Source: Pseudomonas fluorescens
GTDB lineage: Bacteria > Pseudomonadota > Gammaproteobacteria > Pseudomonadales > Pseudomonadaceae
Reading direction: 5' to 3'
Assembly: GCF_000967965.1 (NCBI RefSeq)
Contig: NZ_LACC01000002.1
Span: 310,001-374,000, forward strand
DNA: 64,000 nt
Shown: positions 55,627 to 64,000 of the stretch, one piece after another
How positions within the stretch are numbered: the first letter of the stretch is position 1
How the letters are laid out: every line of letters starts with the position of its first letter
Translations under genes and position numbers: made by a program
Notes under the pieces: generated by a model
What the model was told of the DNA's origin: nothing
The model's input: only the letters and a program-made list of their open reading frames with translations
Database searches by the model: none

Positions 55627-56919
55627 ATGACAGCCTCAATCCCGCGCGGACGCTCTCGCGCCAGTGCCATTTTCCGGGTCACCTCGGGCAACTTCCTCGA
55701 ACAGTTCGACTTCTTCCTTTTCGGTTTCTATGCCACGCAGATCGCTGCCGTGTTCTTTCCGGCCAGCAGCGAATTCGCCTCGCTGATGATGACCTTCGCC
55801 GTGTTCGGTGCAGGCTTTTTGATGCGTCCGTTGGGCGCCGTGGTGCTGGGTGCCTATATCGATGATGTGGGTCGACGCAAAGGGTTGATCGTGACCCTGT
55901 CGATCATGGCCAGCGGCACCATCCTGATTGTGCTGGTGCCCGGTTACGAAACCATCGGTCTGTTCGCCCCGGCCCTGGTGCTGATCGGGCGGCTGCTGCA
56001 GGGCTTTTCCGCCGGTGCGGAACTGGGCGGCGTGTCGGTGTATCTCGCCGAGATCGCCACACCCGGCCACAAGGGCTTTTTCACCAGTTGGCAGTCGGGC
56101 AGCCAGCAAGTGGCGATCATCGTCGCCGCCGCGCTGGGTTACGCCTTGAACCAGTGGATGGCGCCGAGCGTGATTGCCGATTGGGGCTGGCGGATTCCGT
56201 TCTTCGTCGGCTGCATGATCGTGCCGTTCATCTTCCTGCTGCGCCGCAACCTGGAGGAAACCGAAGAGTTCGCCACCCGCAAACACCGCCCGAGCATGGG
56301 TGAGGTGTTCCGCACCCTGGGGCAAAACTGGCTGACCGTGTTCGCGGGCATGATGATGGTCGCCCTGACCACCACCGCGTTCTACCTGATCACGGTGTAC
56401 GCGCCGACCTTCGGTAAAACCGTGCTGCACCTGAGCACGTCCGATGCGCTGCTGGTGACATTGCTGGTGGGCGTTTCGAATTTCATCTGGCTGCCGATCG
56501 GTGGCGCCCTCTCGGACCGCATCGGTCGACGTCCGGTGTTGATCGCCATGGCCTTGTTGGCCATCGCCACCACTTACCCGGTGCTGACCTATCTGGTGAA
56601 TGCACCCAGCTTCATCCACATGCTGCTGGTGCTGTTGTGGCTGTCGTTCATCTACGGCCTGTACAACGGCGCGATGATTCCGGCGCTGACGGAGATCATG
56701 CCCGTGGAAGTCCGGGTGGCCGGTTTCTCCCTCGCCTATAGCCTGGCCACGGCCGTGTTCGGCGGGTTCACCCCGGCGATGTCGACCTTGCTGATCCAGT
56801 ACACCGGCGACAAGGCGGCGCCGGGTTACTGGATGAGCTTTGCAGCACTGTGCGCGCTGTGCGCCACGCTCATGCTCTATCGCCGCGCCTCGAATCATCT
56901 GCAACCGGTGGCGTCGTGA
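55627..56919 (+). CDS. MFS transporter, citrate/tricarballylate:proton symporter type
   Basis: A 430-residue 12-segment MFS carrier of the metabolite:H+ symporter family. It has the signature motifs [11 protein letters not shown] after segment 2, [13 protein letters not shown], and [18 protein letters not shown] in the second half. The N-terminal [20 protein letters not shown] is typical of citrate (CitA/TcuC-like) transporters. It is followed after 26 bases by a periplasmic binding protein gene, an unusual partner. The substrate is inferred from similarity only. Confidence 0.87.
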   Translation: MTASIPRGRSRASAIFRVTSGNFLEQFDFFLFGFYATQIAAVFFPASSEFASLMMTFAVFGAGFLMRPLGAVVLGAYIDDVGRRKGLIVTLSIMASGTILIVLVPGYETIGLFAPALVLIGRLLQGFSAGAELGGVSVYLAEIATPGHKGFFTSWQSGSQQVAIIVAAALGYALNQWMAPSVIADWGWRIPFFVGCMIVPFIFLLRRNLEETEEFATRKHRPSMGEVFRTLGQNWLTVFAGMMMVALTTTAFYLITVYAPTFGKTVLHLSTSDALLVTLLVGVSNFIWLPIGGALSDRIGRRPVLIAMALLAIATTYPVLTYLVNAPSFIHMLLVLLWLSFIYGLYNGAMIPALTEIMPVEVRVAGFSLAYSLATAVFGGFTPAMSTLLIQYTGDKAAPGYWMSFAALCALCATLMLYRRASNHLQPVAS

Positions 56920-56945
56920 ACCGGCCCTTCATCGAGAACATGACC

Positions 56946-57722
56946 ATGAAAAAAACCTTCAATCTTGCCGCCCTCGCGTTGCTGGTCAGCCTGGGCTTGA
57001 GCAGCATTGCCCAGGCTGAAGAGATCCGCGTGATGACCTCCGGCGGCTTCACGGCAGCCTACAAGATCCTCGGCCCGAAGTTCGCCGCTTCCACCGGCAA
57101 CACCCTCGACACCGCGCTCGGTCCCTCCATGGGCAAGGCCCCCGAAGCGATTCCCAATCGCCTGGCCCGGGGTGAGCAAGCCGACGTGGTGATCATGGTC
57201 GGTTACGCTCTGGACGATTTGATCAAGCAGGGCAAGGTCGACCCGGCTTCCCGTGTCGAACTGGCGGATTCGCGCATTGGCCTGGTGGTGCGTGAAGGTG
57301 CGCCGAAACCGGATATCAGCAACGTCGAGGGCCTGAAAAAGACCCTGCTCGACGCCAAATCAGTGGCCTACTCCGACAGCGCCAGCGGCGTGTACATCGA
57401 GCAGCAACTGTTCAAGCGCCTGGGGATCGAAGACCAGCTCAAGCCCAAGTCGACCATGGTGGCGAAAATCCCCGTGGGTTCGGTGGTTGCCACTGGCGAC
57501 TATCAACTTGGCTTCCAGCAGGTCAGCGAATTGTTGCCGGTGCCGGGGGTCAGTTTCGTGGCGAAGATTCCGGAGTCTGTGCAGTCGGTCACCCGGTTTG
57601 CCGCCGGCATCCCGGTAGGTGCCCGGCACCCGGCCGAAGCCAAGGCCTTACTGGACTACATGGCCTCGGCCCAGGCTCAACCGGACGTGAAAGCAACCGG
57701 ACTGGACTCGGTCAGTCGCTGA
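56946..57722 (+). CDS. ModA-like periplasmic solute-binding protein
   Basis: A 258-residue type 2 binding protein of the ModA-like group with a signal peptide of about 24 residues (SSIAQA|EEIRV). It has VMTSGGFTAAYKILGPKFAASTG, the Ser/Gly-rich anion region SDSASGVYIEQQL, and a ModA-like C-terminus. No ABC permease or ATPase follows, so it is an orphan. It is probably co-transcribed with the MFS gene. I chose the ATG at 56946; one at 56940 is too close to the upstream GAG. Confidence 0.85.
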   Translation: MKKTFNLAALALLVSLGLSSIAQAEEIRVMTSGGFTAAYKILGPKFAASTGNTLDTALGPSMGKAPEAIPNRLARGEQADVVIMVGYALDDLIKQGKVDPASRVELADSRIGLVVREGAPKPDISNVEGLKKTLLDAKSVAYSDSASGVYIEQQLFKRLGIEDQLKPKSTMVAKIPVGSVVATGDYQLGFQQVSELLPVPGVSFVAKIPESVQSVTRFAAGIPVGARHPAEAKALLDYMASAQAQPDVKATGLDSVSR

Positions 57723-57729
57723 CCGACGG

Positions 57730-58626
57730 CTACAGGACTTTCATCTCCACCACCAGCCGTTCCAGCTCCAATGCCGCCGGGGTCAGGGTTCGCCCCCGGC
57801 GCTTGATCAGACCGACGCTGCGCATCACCTGCGGATCGGTCAACGGCACCCGCGTCAGGATCGGATGGTCCGCCGCCGGCATCGCCATCAGCGGCACCGC
57901 CGCCACGCCCAACCCGGCCTCCACCAGCCCGATCATGGTGGTCACGTGACGGGTTTCGCAGATGCTCGGCCGCTGCGGCACCACGCCGGTCAGTGCCTGA
58001 TCCAGCAGAAAACGGTTGCCCGAGGTTTTATCCAGCGAGATGTAGTCCTGCTGATAGAACTCGTCCCAAGTGACACTGCTTCGCCCCGCCAGCGGATGAT
58101 CGCGCCGGCACGCCACTACATACCCCTCTTGCACCAAGGGCTCGAAATCCACTTCGGCTTCCAGCGTGCCCATGAAGCTCAGGCCGAAATCCGCTTCGCC
58201 ATTGACCACCGCACTCAATACGTCGTGGGCGCTGGAGTCCAGCACCTTGACCTTGATCCGTGGAAACTGCCGGTGATAGTGCGCGATCACTCGCGGCATG
58301 AAGTAGTAAGCCGCCGAGGGTACACAGGCGACCGTGACATGGCCGAGTCGGGTCGAAGCGACTTCGCTGATGCCCAGCAATGCCACGTCCAGATCATCCA
58401 GCAGGCGCTCGACGCTGGGCATGAAACCCCGTCCAGCCTGGGTCAGGCTGACCTTGCGCGTGGTGCGTTCGAACAGCCGCACGCCGAGGGCGTCTTCGAG
58501 CTTTTCGATGCGCCGGCTCAAGGCTGGCTGGGATATCCGTACCGTATCGGCGGCCTTGCGGAAGCTGCCCTGCTCGACCACGGCGCGGAAGGCCTGCAGA
58601 TCGTTGAGGTCGAAGTTGATCGCCAT
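57730..58626 (-). CDS. LysR-family regulator
   Basis: A 298-residue LysR-type regulator with helix-turn-helix GSFRKAADTVRISQPALSRRIEKLE at about 20-45 and a substrate-binding C-terminal domain. It is convergent with the binding-protein gene (8 bases apart) and divergent from the KefB/C-type gene. The neighbouring MFS/binding protein pair is its likely target, by inference. The ATG at 58626 gives the family start MAINFDLNDLQAF. Confidence 0.88.
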   Translation of the reverse strand: MAINFDLNDLQAFRAVVEQGSFRKAADTVRISQPALSRRIEKLEDALGVRLFERTTRKVSLTQAGRGFMPSVERLLDDLDVALLGISEVASTRLGHVTVACVPSAAYYFMPRVIAHYHRQFPRIKVKVLDSSAHDVLSAVVNGEADFGLSFMGTLEAEVDFEPLVQEGYVVACRRDHPLAGRSSVTWDEFYQQDYISLDKTSGNRFLLDQALTGVVPQRPSICETRHVTTMIGLVEAGLGVAAVPLMAMPAADHPILTRVPLTDPQVMRSVGLIKRRGRTLTPAALELERLVVEMKVL

Positions 58627-58784
58627 GGGGTCTACTCGAGAGGGACAGTTTGATTGATCAGCTAATTCTATAAATGTAACCAATTAATGCAAATTGTAAC
58701 ATCTGAGCCCGAGCGTTTTGCTGACGCCGAAGGGCCCAGCCTTTATTCTTGTCACCCCCGCTGTACCGAGTCCGGAGTTTTCTC

Positions 58785-60593
58785 ATGCCCCATGAAGGCA
58801 ACCTGCTACAAACCGCTGTCGTGTTTCTGATGGCGGCCGTTCTCATCGTTCCCTTGGCCAAGCGCCTGCAACTGGGGGCGGTTCTGGGCTATCTGTTTGC
58901 CGGGGTGATCATCGGCCCGTCGGTGCTGGGCCTGATCGACAATCCGCAAAGCGTCGCGAACATTTCCGAACTCGGCGTGGTGTTGCTGCTGTTCATCATC
59001 GGTCTGGAACTGTCGCCGCGACGCTTGTGGGTGATGCGCAAGTCAGTGTTCGGCGTGGGCCTGGCGCAAGTGCTGCTCACTGGCACGGTGATTGGCGTGG
59101 TAGCGCTTTGGCTGTTTGGCCAGCCGTTGAACACCGCGATCGTCCTGGGCCTGGGCCTGGCGTTGTCGTCCACGGCGTTCGGCCTGCAAAGCCTGGCTGA
59201 GCGCAAGGAACTGACAAGCCCCCACGGGCGGCTGGCGTTCGCGATCCTGTTGTTTCAGGACATCGCCGCGATCCCCTTGATCGCCATGGTGCCGTTGCTT
59301 GCCGGTGGCGATCACAGCACGACCGCCAGCGAAAACCTGAACCACGGCCTGCAAGTGCTGGCCAGCATCGCCGTGGTGGTGATCGGCGGGCGTTATCTGC
59401 TGCGGCCGGTGTTTCGCGTGGTGACCAAGACCGCGCTGCCAGAGGTCTCCACCGCCACGGCGTTGCTGGTAGTGATTGGCACGGCATGGCTGATGGAGCT
59501 GGTCGGAATATCCATGGCCCTGGGCGCCTTCCTCGCCGGCCTGCTGCTGGCGGACTCCGAGTATCGCCATGAACTGGAAGCCCAGATCGAGCCGTTCAAG
59601 GGTCTGTTGCTCGGGCTGTTTTTCATCAGCGTCGGCATGGGCGCGAACCTGAGCCTGTTGCTGAGCATGCCGATGGCGGTGCTGGGCCTGACCCTGCTGC
59701 TGATCGCGATCAAACTGCCGCTGCTGTTCCTGGTCGGTCGCCTGGCCGGGGGCTTGAAAAAGGTCAGTGCGATCCGCCTGGGCATCGTGTTGGCGGCCGG
59801 TGGTGAATTTGCCTTTGTGGTGTTCAAGATTGGTCGCGACCACGGGCTGTTCGCCACGGAGCTGTATGACTTGCTGGTGCTGACCATCACCCTGTCCATG
59901 GCCGTGACGCCACTGTTGCTGCTGCTTTGCGCACGCCTGGTCAGCCCGAAAGTGCAACCGGTGGACGTACCGGAGAAGTTCCGCGAAATCGACGCCGACG
60001 CGCCACGGGTGGTGATCGCCGGCATGGGTCGCATGGGGCAGATCGTTGCGCGGATATTGCGCGCGCAGAACATCAAGTTCGTGGCCCTCGACACCTCGGT
60101 GGAAACCATCGAACTGTCCCGCAGCTTCGGTGGCGTGCCGGTGTTCTACGGCGACCCGATGCGCCCGGAAATCCTCAACGCGGCCAAGGTCGGGGAAGCC
60201 GAGTATTTCGTGATCGCCACCGACGACCCGGACACCAACATCAAGACCGCCGAACTGGTGCGCAAGCTCTACCCGCACATGAAAATCATCGCCCGAGCCC
60301 GTAACCGCCAGCATGTACACCGGTTGATGGACGTCGGCGCCCACGCCGTGCGCGAAACCTTTTATTCGAGCCTGGAAATGAGCCGGCAAACCCTGATCGG
60401 CCTGGGATTGACCCAGGCCCAGGCGGATGCGCGGATCAAACGCTTCAAGCAGCACGACGAAGAGGTGCTTGAAGCCCAGCATGCGGTGTATGACGACGCC
60501 GTGAAAGTGATGCAGACGGCGCAGGAAGCGCGGGTCGAACTGGGCAGGTTGTTCGAGTCGGATCAACTGCAGGAGCAGGCGGGCACCAAATGA
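58785..60593 (+). CDS. Monovalent cation:proton antiporter, CPA2 KefB/KefC type
   Basis: A 602-residue integral membrane antiporter. An N-terminal domain of about 12 segments includes AVLGYLFAGVIIGPSVLGLI and LFQDIAAIPLIAMVPLL. A cytoplasmic TrkA-N/RCK domain follows from about 410 with the nucleotide motif VIAGMGRMGQIVARIL. KefB/C proteins eject potassium in exchange for protons under electrophile stress. No KefF/KefG partner gene is nearby. GGAG precedes the ATG at 58785. Confidence 0.9.
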   Translation: MPHEGNLLQTAVVFLMAAVLIVPLAKRLQLGAVLGYLFAGVIIGPSVLGLIDNPQSVANISELGVVLLLFIIGLELSPRRLWVMRKSVFGVGLAQVLLTGTVIGVVALWLFGQPLNTAIVLGLGLALSSTAFGLQSLAERKELTSPHGRLAFAILLFQDIAAIPLIAMVPLLAGGDHSTTASENLNHGLQVLASIAVVVIGGRYLLRPVFRVVTKTALPEVSTATALLVVIGTAWLMELVGISMALGAFLAGLLLADSEYRHELEAQIEPFKGLLLGLFFISVGMGANLSLLLSMPMAVLGLTLLLIAIKLPLLFLVGRLAGGLKKVSAIRLGIVLAAGGEFAFVVFKIGRDHGLFATELYDLLVLTITLSMAVTPLLLLLCARLVSPKVQPVDVPEKFREIDADAPRVVIAGMGRMGQIVARILRAQNIKFVALDTSVETIELSRSFGGVPVFYGDPMRPEILNAAKVGEAEYFVIATDDPDTNIKTAELVRKLYPHMKIIARARNRQHVHRLMDVGAHAVRETFYSSLEMSRQTLIGLGLTQAQADARIKRFKQHDEEVLEAQHAVYDDAVKVMQTAQEARVELGRLFESDQLQEQAGTK

Positions 60594-60601
60594 GGTGAAT
60601 A

Positions 60602-60622
60602 TGAGGGCCTGCTCGCGATGAA
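60602..60622. repeat. Half REP remnant
   Basis: GAGGGCCTGCTCGCGATGAAC, between the antiporter and alkC genes, matches one arm of the GAGCCTGCTCGCGAT family apart from one base. No inverted partner is present. Confidence 0.6.
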
Positions 60623-60668
60623 CGATAACGCGGTGTGATGGATCAACAACAATTGCCAGGGAAACACC

Positions 60669-61766
60669 ATGACTGACCAACAATCTCCGGCCCTCAAGGA
60701 AATCTTCAACGCCGAGCGCCTCCAGCACATCGCCAGCGAAATGACCGCTGTCTATCCGCCATTCGAAGCCTGGCGCTTCCTGAAGCTCGCCCAAGCCGGC
60801 CTGGCAGACCTCAGCGTCATGCAGCGCATGGCCCGGGTCAGCGAGTGCCTGCACGCCGTGCTGCCCCTGGACTACGAGGCATCGCTGCAGGTGCTGCGCG
60901 CCCTTGCCCCGCGCCTGAACAGCGGCTTTGTCCGCATGTGCCTGCCGCACTACGTCGCCAGCTACGGCGCCCATGCGTTCGATCAGTCGATGGACGCGCT
61001 GAAGTACTTCACCGCATTTGGCTCTTCGGAATTCGCAATCCGTCACTTTCTGCGCAGTGACCTCGATCGCTCGCTCAAGCTGATGCATGCCTGGTCGCTG
61101 GACGACAACGAGCATGTACGGCGCCTGGCCAGCGAAGGATGCCGGCCACGCCTGCCCTGGTCATTCCGGCTGGAGCCCATCCAGGCCGATCCGACACTGG
61201 CCGCGAACATCCTCGACAACCTCAAGGCCGACACCAGCCTGTACGTGCGCAAATCTGTGGCCAACCACCTCAACGACATCACCAAGGATCATCCCGACTG
61301 GGTGCTGGATCTGATTGAAGGCTGGTCGCTGGACAACCGGCACACCGCATGGATCGCCAAGCACGCCCTGCGCAGCCTGATCAAACAGGGCAACCAGCGG
61401 GCACTGGCGATCATCGGTGCGGGCGGCAAGCCCGAAGTCGAGATCGTCGATGTGAAAGTCGAACCGCCGGTGATTGGCCTGGGAGAAAAAATCACCCTGT
61501 CGTTTGCCGTCAGGTCCACGGTAGAAAACAGTCAGCGCCTGGTGATCGACTACGCCATCGATTACGTCAAGGCCAATGGCAGCACCTCGGCGAAGGTGTT
61601 CAAACTCAAGGCGCTGACGCTGCCGGGCAACGCCGTCGAAGCCGTCAGCCGTGGCCAGCAGATCAAGGAACTCACCACCCGCCGGCATTATGCGGGGCGC
61701 CATGCGGTGCATGTCCTGGTCAATGGTGAACGGCTGGCCAGTACGGCGTTCGAGATTGTTGGTTAA
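60669..61766 (+). CDS. alkC: DNA alkylation repair glycosylase AlkC
   Basis: A 365-residue DNA glycosylase made of HEAT-like repeats that removes 3-methylcytosine and 3-methyladenine. The catalytic residues known for the Pseudomonas enzyme fall at the same numbers here: Glu121 (FGSSEFAIR), Trp164 (RLPWSF) and Asp203 (HLNDITK). Residues from about 260 (EVEIVDVKVEPPVIGLGEKI) form the Ig-like domain that sets AlkC apart from AlkD. Single gene; GAAACACC rather than a strong ribosome-binding site precedes the ATG. Confidence 0.93.
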   Translation: MTDQQSPALKEIFNAERLQHIASEMTAVYPPFEAWRFLKLAQAGLADLSVMQRMARVSECLHAVLPLDYEASLQVLRALAPRLNSGFVRMCLPHYVASYGAHAFDQSMDALKYFTAFGSSEFAIRHFLRSDLDRSLKLMHAWSLDDNEHVRRLASEGCRPRLPWSFRLEPIQADPTLAANILDNLKADTSLYVRKSVANHLNDITKDHPDWVLDLIEGWSLDNRHTAWIAKHALRSLIKQGNQRALAIIGAGGKPEVEIVDVKVEPPVIGLGEKITLSFAVRSTVENSQRLVIDYAIDYVKANGSTSAKVFKLKALTLPGNAVEAVSRGQQIKELTTRRHYAGRHAVHVLVNGERLASTAFEIVG

Positions 61767-61796
61767 GCCGTAGGATCAATTCTGGATGGACCGCCG

Positions 61797-61890
61797 CCAT
61801 CGCGGGCAAGCCCGCTCCCACAGGGATCTGCTGTGCTACACAGTTGGTGTGAACAGCACAAAAACCTGTGGGAGCGGGCTTGCCCGCGAT
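61797..61890. repeat. REPIN, GCGGGCAAGCCCGC family
   Basis: Inverted copies at 61797-61824 and 61865-61890 fill the gap between the convergent alkC and LysR genes. The core matches the element after preA at 2718-2809. Confidence 0.92.
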
Positions 61891-61899
61891 AGCGTCAGC

Positions 61900-62802
61900 T
61901 CAGGCACCGAGGGAAACTGCCCCCTGCAACAACCCCTGCTCCCGCTCACACAACTCCACCACATAATCCCACAACACCCGCAACCGCACCGACTTGTGCA
62001 GCTCCCGGCGGGTGCTGATCCAGTAGCTACGCTGGATGCTTTCGTCCGGCAGCAATGGCACCAGACCGGGATCGGCACTGGCCATGTAGCACGGCAGCAC
62101 GGCAATCCCCAGACCTGAGCGCGCTGCCTGTTGCTGGGCGATCACGCTGGTACTGTGAAACACCACCCGCGGGTTGCGGCAGAAGCTGTTGAGGAACATC
62201 AGTTCCTGACTGAACAGCAAATCATCGACATAGCCAATCCACGCATGGCGCCCGAGGTCCTCGCGACTGCGCAACGGCGGTGAACGGTCGAGGTAGTCCT
62301 GGCTGGCATAGAGCGCCAGGCGATAGTCGGTGAGTTTACGAGTGACCAGCATGTCGGCGGCCGGGCGTTCGAGGTGGATGCTGATTTCCGCCTCGCGGTT
62401 GAGGATGCTGACAAACCGCGGCACCGCCACCAGTTCCACCTCCAGCCCCGGATAGCGCTCGAACAAGCCGCTCATGCGACTGGCCAGGAACATGATGCCC
62501 AGCCCTTCCGTCACCCCAACGCGGATCTTGCCCAGCGGCGCGGTGGACTGGGTGATTTCCTCCTGGGCCAGCAGCGCCACGTTCTCCATCGCCTCGGCGT
62601 GTTTAAGCAACGCCTCGCCTGCCGGGGTCATCTCATACCCCTGGGCATGCTGGACGAACAACGCCGTACCGAGGCTCTTTTCGATGGCCTCGATGTGCCG
62701 CGCCACGGTGGCATGGGTGGTGTTCAAGCGCCGGGCAGCCGTGAGCAAACGCCCGCTGCGCTGCAATTCGAGAAAAAACCGCAGGTCATTCCAGTCGAAC
62801 AT
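61900..62802 (-). CDS. LysR-family regulator
   Basis: A 300-residue LysR-type regulator with N-terminal helix-turn-helix (GRLLTAARRLNTTHATVARHIEAIE) and the usual ligand domain. It is divergent from the GMC oxidoreductase gene with 132 bases between starts and probably controls it. The ATG at 62802 gives the expected MFDWNDLRFFLEL start; the frame upstream would add 20 unconserved residues. Confidence 0.88.
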   Translation of the reverse strand: MFDWNDLRFFLELQRSGRLLTAARRLNTTHATVARHIEAIEKSLGTALFVQHAQGYEMTPAGEALLKHAEAMENVALLAQEEITQSTAPLGKIRVGVTEGLGIMFLASRMSGLFERYPGLEVELVAVPRFVSILNREAEISIHLERPAADMLVTRKLTDYRLALYASQDYLDRSPPLRSREDLGRHAWIGYVDDLLFSQELMFLNSFCRNPRVVFHSTSVIAQQQAARSGLGIAVLPCYMASADPGLVPLLPDESIQRSYWISTRRELHKSVRLRVLWDYVVELCEREQGLLQGAVSLGA

Positions 62803-62934
62803 GAAGCGTCCTTGTTCTTTGCCGTTCGGGATGCTGTTTAAAAACGCACAGCGGCTGCGCAAAAACTAACATTCTTTTGACGAAAGCTAACAACTAGGAT
62901 GACAGACAACAAGAACAACAACGCGAGGTCAGGG

Positions 62935-64000
62935 ATGCAGACTTCCCTTGATGAATACGATTACATCGTGGTCGGGGCCGGGCCGGCCGGATGTCTGCTG
63001 GCCAATCGTTTGTCGGCCAATGCGCAACATCGCGTGTTGCTGCTCGAGGCCGGTGGTCGCGACAACTACGCGTGGATTCACATCCCCGTGGGCTACCTGT
63101 TTTGCATCGGCAACCCGCGCACCGACTGGTGCTTCAAGACCGAAGCGCAACCGGGCCTGCAAGGCCGCGCCCTGAGCTACCCGCGCGGCAAGGTACTGGG
63201 TGGCTGCTCCTCGATCAACGGCATGATCTACATGCGCGGCCAGGCCGGCGACTACGACCGCTGGGCCGCCGACGGCAACCCTGGCTGGAGCTGGCAAGAG
63301 GTGTTGCCGCTGTTCAAGCAGAGTGAAAACCACTTTGCCGGTGCCGCCGAATTTCATGGCGTCGCGGGCGAATGGCGAGTTGAACGCCAGCGCCTGTCAT
63401 GGCCGATTCTCGACGCTTTCCGCAGTGCCGCCGAACAAAGCGGCATCGCCAGCATCGATGACTTCAACCAGGGCGACAACGAAGGTTGCGGCTATTTCCA
63501 AGTCAATCAGAAGGCCGGCATCCGCTGGAACGCGTCCAAGGCCTTTCTCAAACCCATTCGCCAGCGTCCCAATCTCACCGTGCTGACCGGTGTCGAAGTC
63601 GACCGCGTGCTGCTGGACAATGGCCGCGCCTCGGCGGTCAGTGCCCGCTGGCAAGGCCAGGCGAAAACCTTCAAGGCGCGCAAGGAGATCGTCCTGTGTG
63701 CCGGCTCGGTCGGTTCGCCCAGCATCCTGCAACGCTCCGGCATCGGCCCGCGCCCACTGCTGGAGCGGCTGGGCATTGGGGTCGCCCATGAGCTACCCGG
63801 CGTCGGTGGCAACCTGCAGGATCACCTGCAACTGCGGCTGATCTACAAGTTGGAAAATGCCCGCACCCTGAACCAGATTGCCGGCAGCCTGTGGGGCAAG
63901 ATGGGCATGGGCCTGCGCTACCTGTATGACCGCAGTGGCCCGCTGTCCATGGCGCCGAGCCAGTTGGGCGCCTTTGCCCGCTCGGGGCCGGAGCAGACGT
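62935..64000 (+). CDS. GMC-family FAD oxidoreductase, truncated by the window edge
   Basis: The N-terminal 355 residues of a glucose-methanol-choline oxidoreductase resembling choline/alcohol dehydrogenases. The FAD motif is GAGPAG at 14-19 ([18 protein letters not shown]), followed by LEAGG, the GMC signature [20 protein letters not shown] and [18 protein letters not shown]. The active-site His is beyond the end. AGG precedes the ATG by only 1-4 bases; ACGCGAGG upstream is a better site. Substrate unknown. Confidence 0.9.
   Translation, partial: MQTSLDEYDYIVVGAGPAGCLLANRLSANAQHRVLLLEAGGRDNYAWIHIPVGYLFCIGNPRTDWCFKTEAQPGLQGRALSYPRGKVLGGCSSINGMIYMRGQAGDYDRWAADGNPGWSWQEVLPLFKQSENHFAGAAEFHGVAGEWRVERQRLSWPILDAFRSAAEQSGIASIDDFNQGDNEGCGYFQVNQKAGIRWNASKAFLKPIRQRPNLTVLTGVEVDRVLLDNGRASAVSARWQGQAKTFKARKEIVLCAGSVGSPSILQRSGIGPRPLLERLGIGVAHELPGVGGNLQDHLQLRLIYKLENARTLNQIAGSLWGKMGMGLRYLYDRSGPLSMAPSQLGAFARSGPEQT

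Noticed and set aside
59043..61115. A 690-codon minus-strand open frame opposite the antiporter and alkC genes
   Set aside because: The product is Gln/His/Arg-rich with no motif, and both plus-strand genes have intact catalytic or transport motifs. It is a shadow of high-GC coding.

Overview
This is a chromosomal window from a Pseudomonas of the fluorescens/putida type. The reasons are high-GC coding on both strands, gene orders matching known Pseudomonas loci (bkdR-bkdA1-bkdA2-bkdB-lpdV, pqqABCDE, the ped/exa alcohol-oxidation cluster, nosP-nahK, dmeRF), and many paired REP-type palindromes between genes. I see no tRNA, rRNA, CRISPR array, prophage or insertion sequence.

Layout. 1-3.5 kb: reductive pyrimidine degradation (preT, preA) with a TetR/RutR-like regulator. 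3.6-4.8 kb: copper genes copC and copD. 5.1-12.4 kb: a hexuronate module with an OprD-type porin, uronate dehydrogenase, an SMP-30 lactonase, a three-part TRAP transporter and an aldose epimerase. 12.4-34.9 kb: a large PQQ-dependent alcohol oxidation region. It holds the sensor kinase ercS, iron alcohol dehydrogenase ercA, pqqEDCBA (including the 23-residue pqqA), aldehyde dehydrogenase exaC/pedI, a quinoprotein alcohol dehydrogenase, a metallohydrolase, a SoxYZ-like carrier, a solute-binding protein and cytochrome c (pedF). A divergent set follows: binding protein, beta-propeller, ABC ATPase, ABC permease, CXXCW protein and a NarL-type regulator. The region ends with the hybrid kinase nahK and the FIST protein nosP. 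35-36.2 kb: a porin. 36.4-39.9 kb: a sulfide/sulfane-sulfur module (TauE exporter, a frameshifted SQR-like flavoprotein, a BigR/SqrR-type ArsR repressor, a persulfide-dioxygenase-like MBL protein). 39.9-41.6 kb: a PI-PLC X-domain protein in lower-GC DNA. 41.7-48.8 kb: branched-chain keto acid dehydrogenase and ilvE, closed by a strong bidirectional terminator. 48.8-52.0 kb: ArsR/P450 pair and dmeRF metal efflux. 52.1-64.0 kb: MEKHLA protein, D-cysteine desulfhydrase, FKBP, a diguanylate cyclase, an MFS/solute-binding pair with a LysR gene, a KefB/C-type antiporter, the DNA glycosylase AlkC, and a LysR gene divergent from a truncated GMC oxidoreductase.

Main observations. The only quinoprotein alcohol dehydrogenase in the window carries the lanthanide signature (Asp325, two residues after catalytic Asp323), so it is a PedH-type enzyme. 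Compared with the P. putida KT2440 order as I recall it, the calcium enzyme pedE and the lanthanide-sensing pedS2/pedR2 pair are missing from between pedF and its divergent neighbour. Related short motifs lie upstream of pedH, pedF, pqqA, nosP and the CXXCW gene, including an exact 12-mer shared by pqqA and nosP. They suggest one regulon joining PQQ synthesis, alcohol oxidation and nitric-oxide/biofilm sensing. Other points of note are the frameshifted sulfide oxidoreductase, the unusual PI-PLC, a P450 lacking the usual I-helix threonine, an ArsR gene whose tail is encoded by a REP element, and repeated operator-like sites in the hexuronate module.
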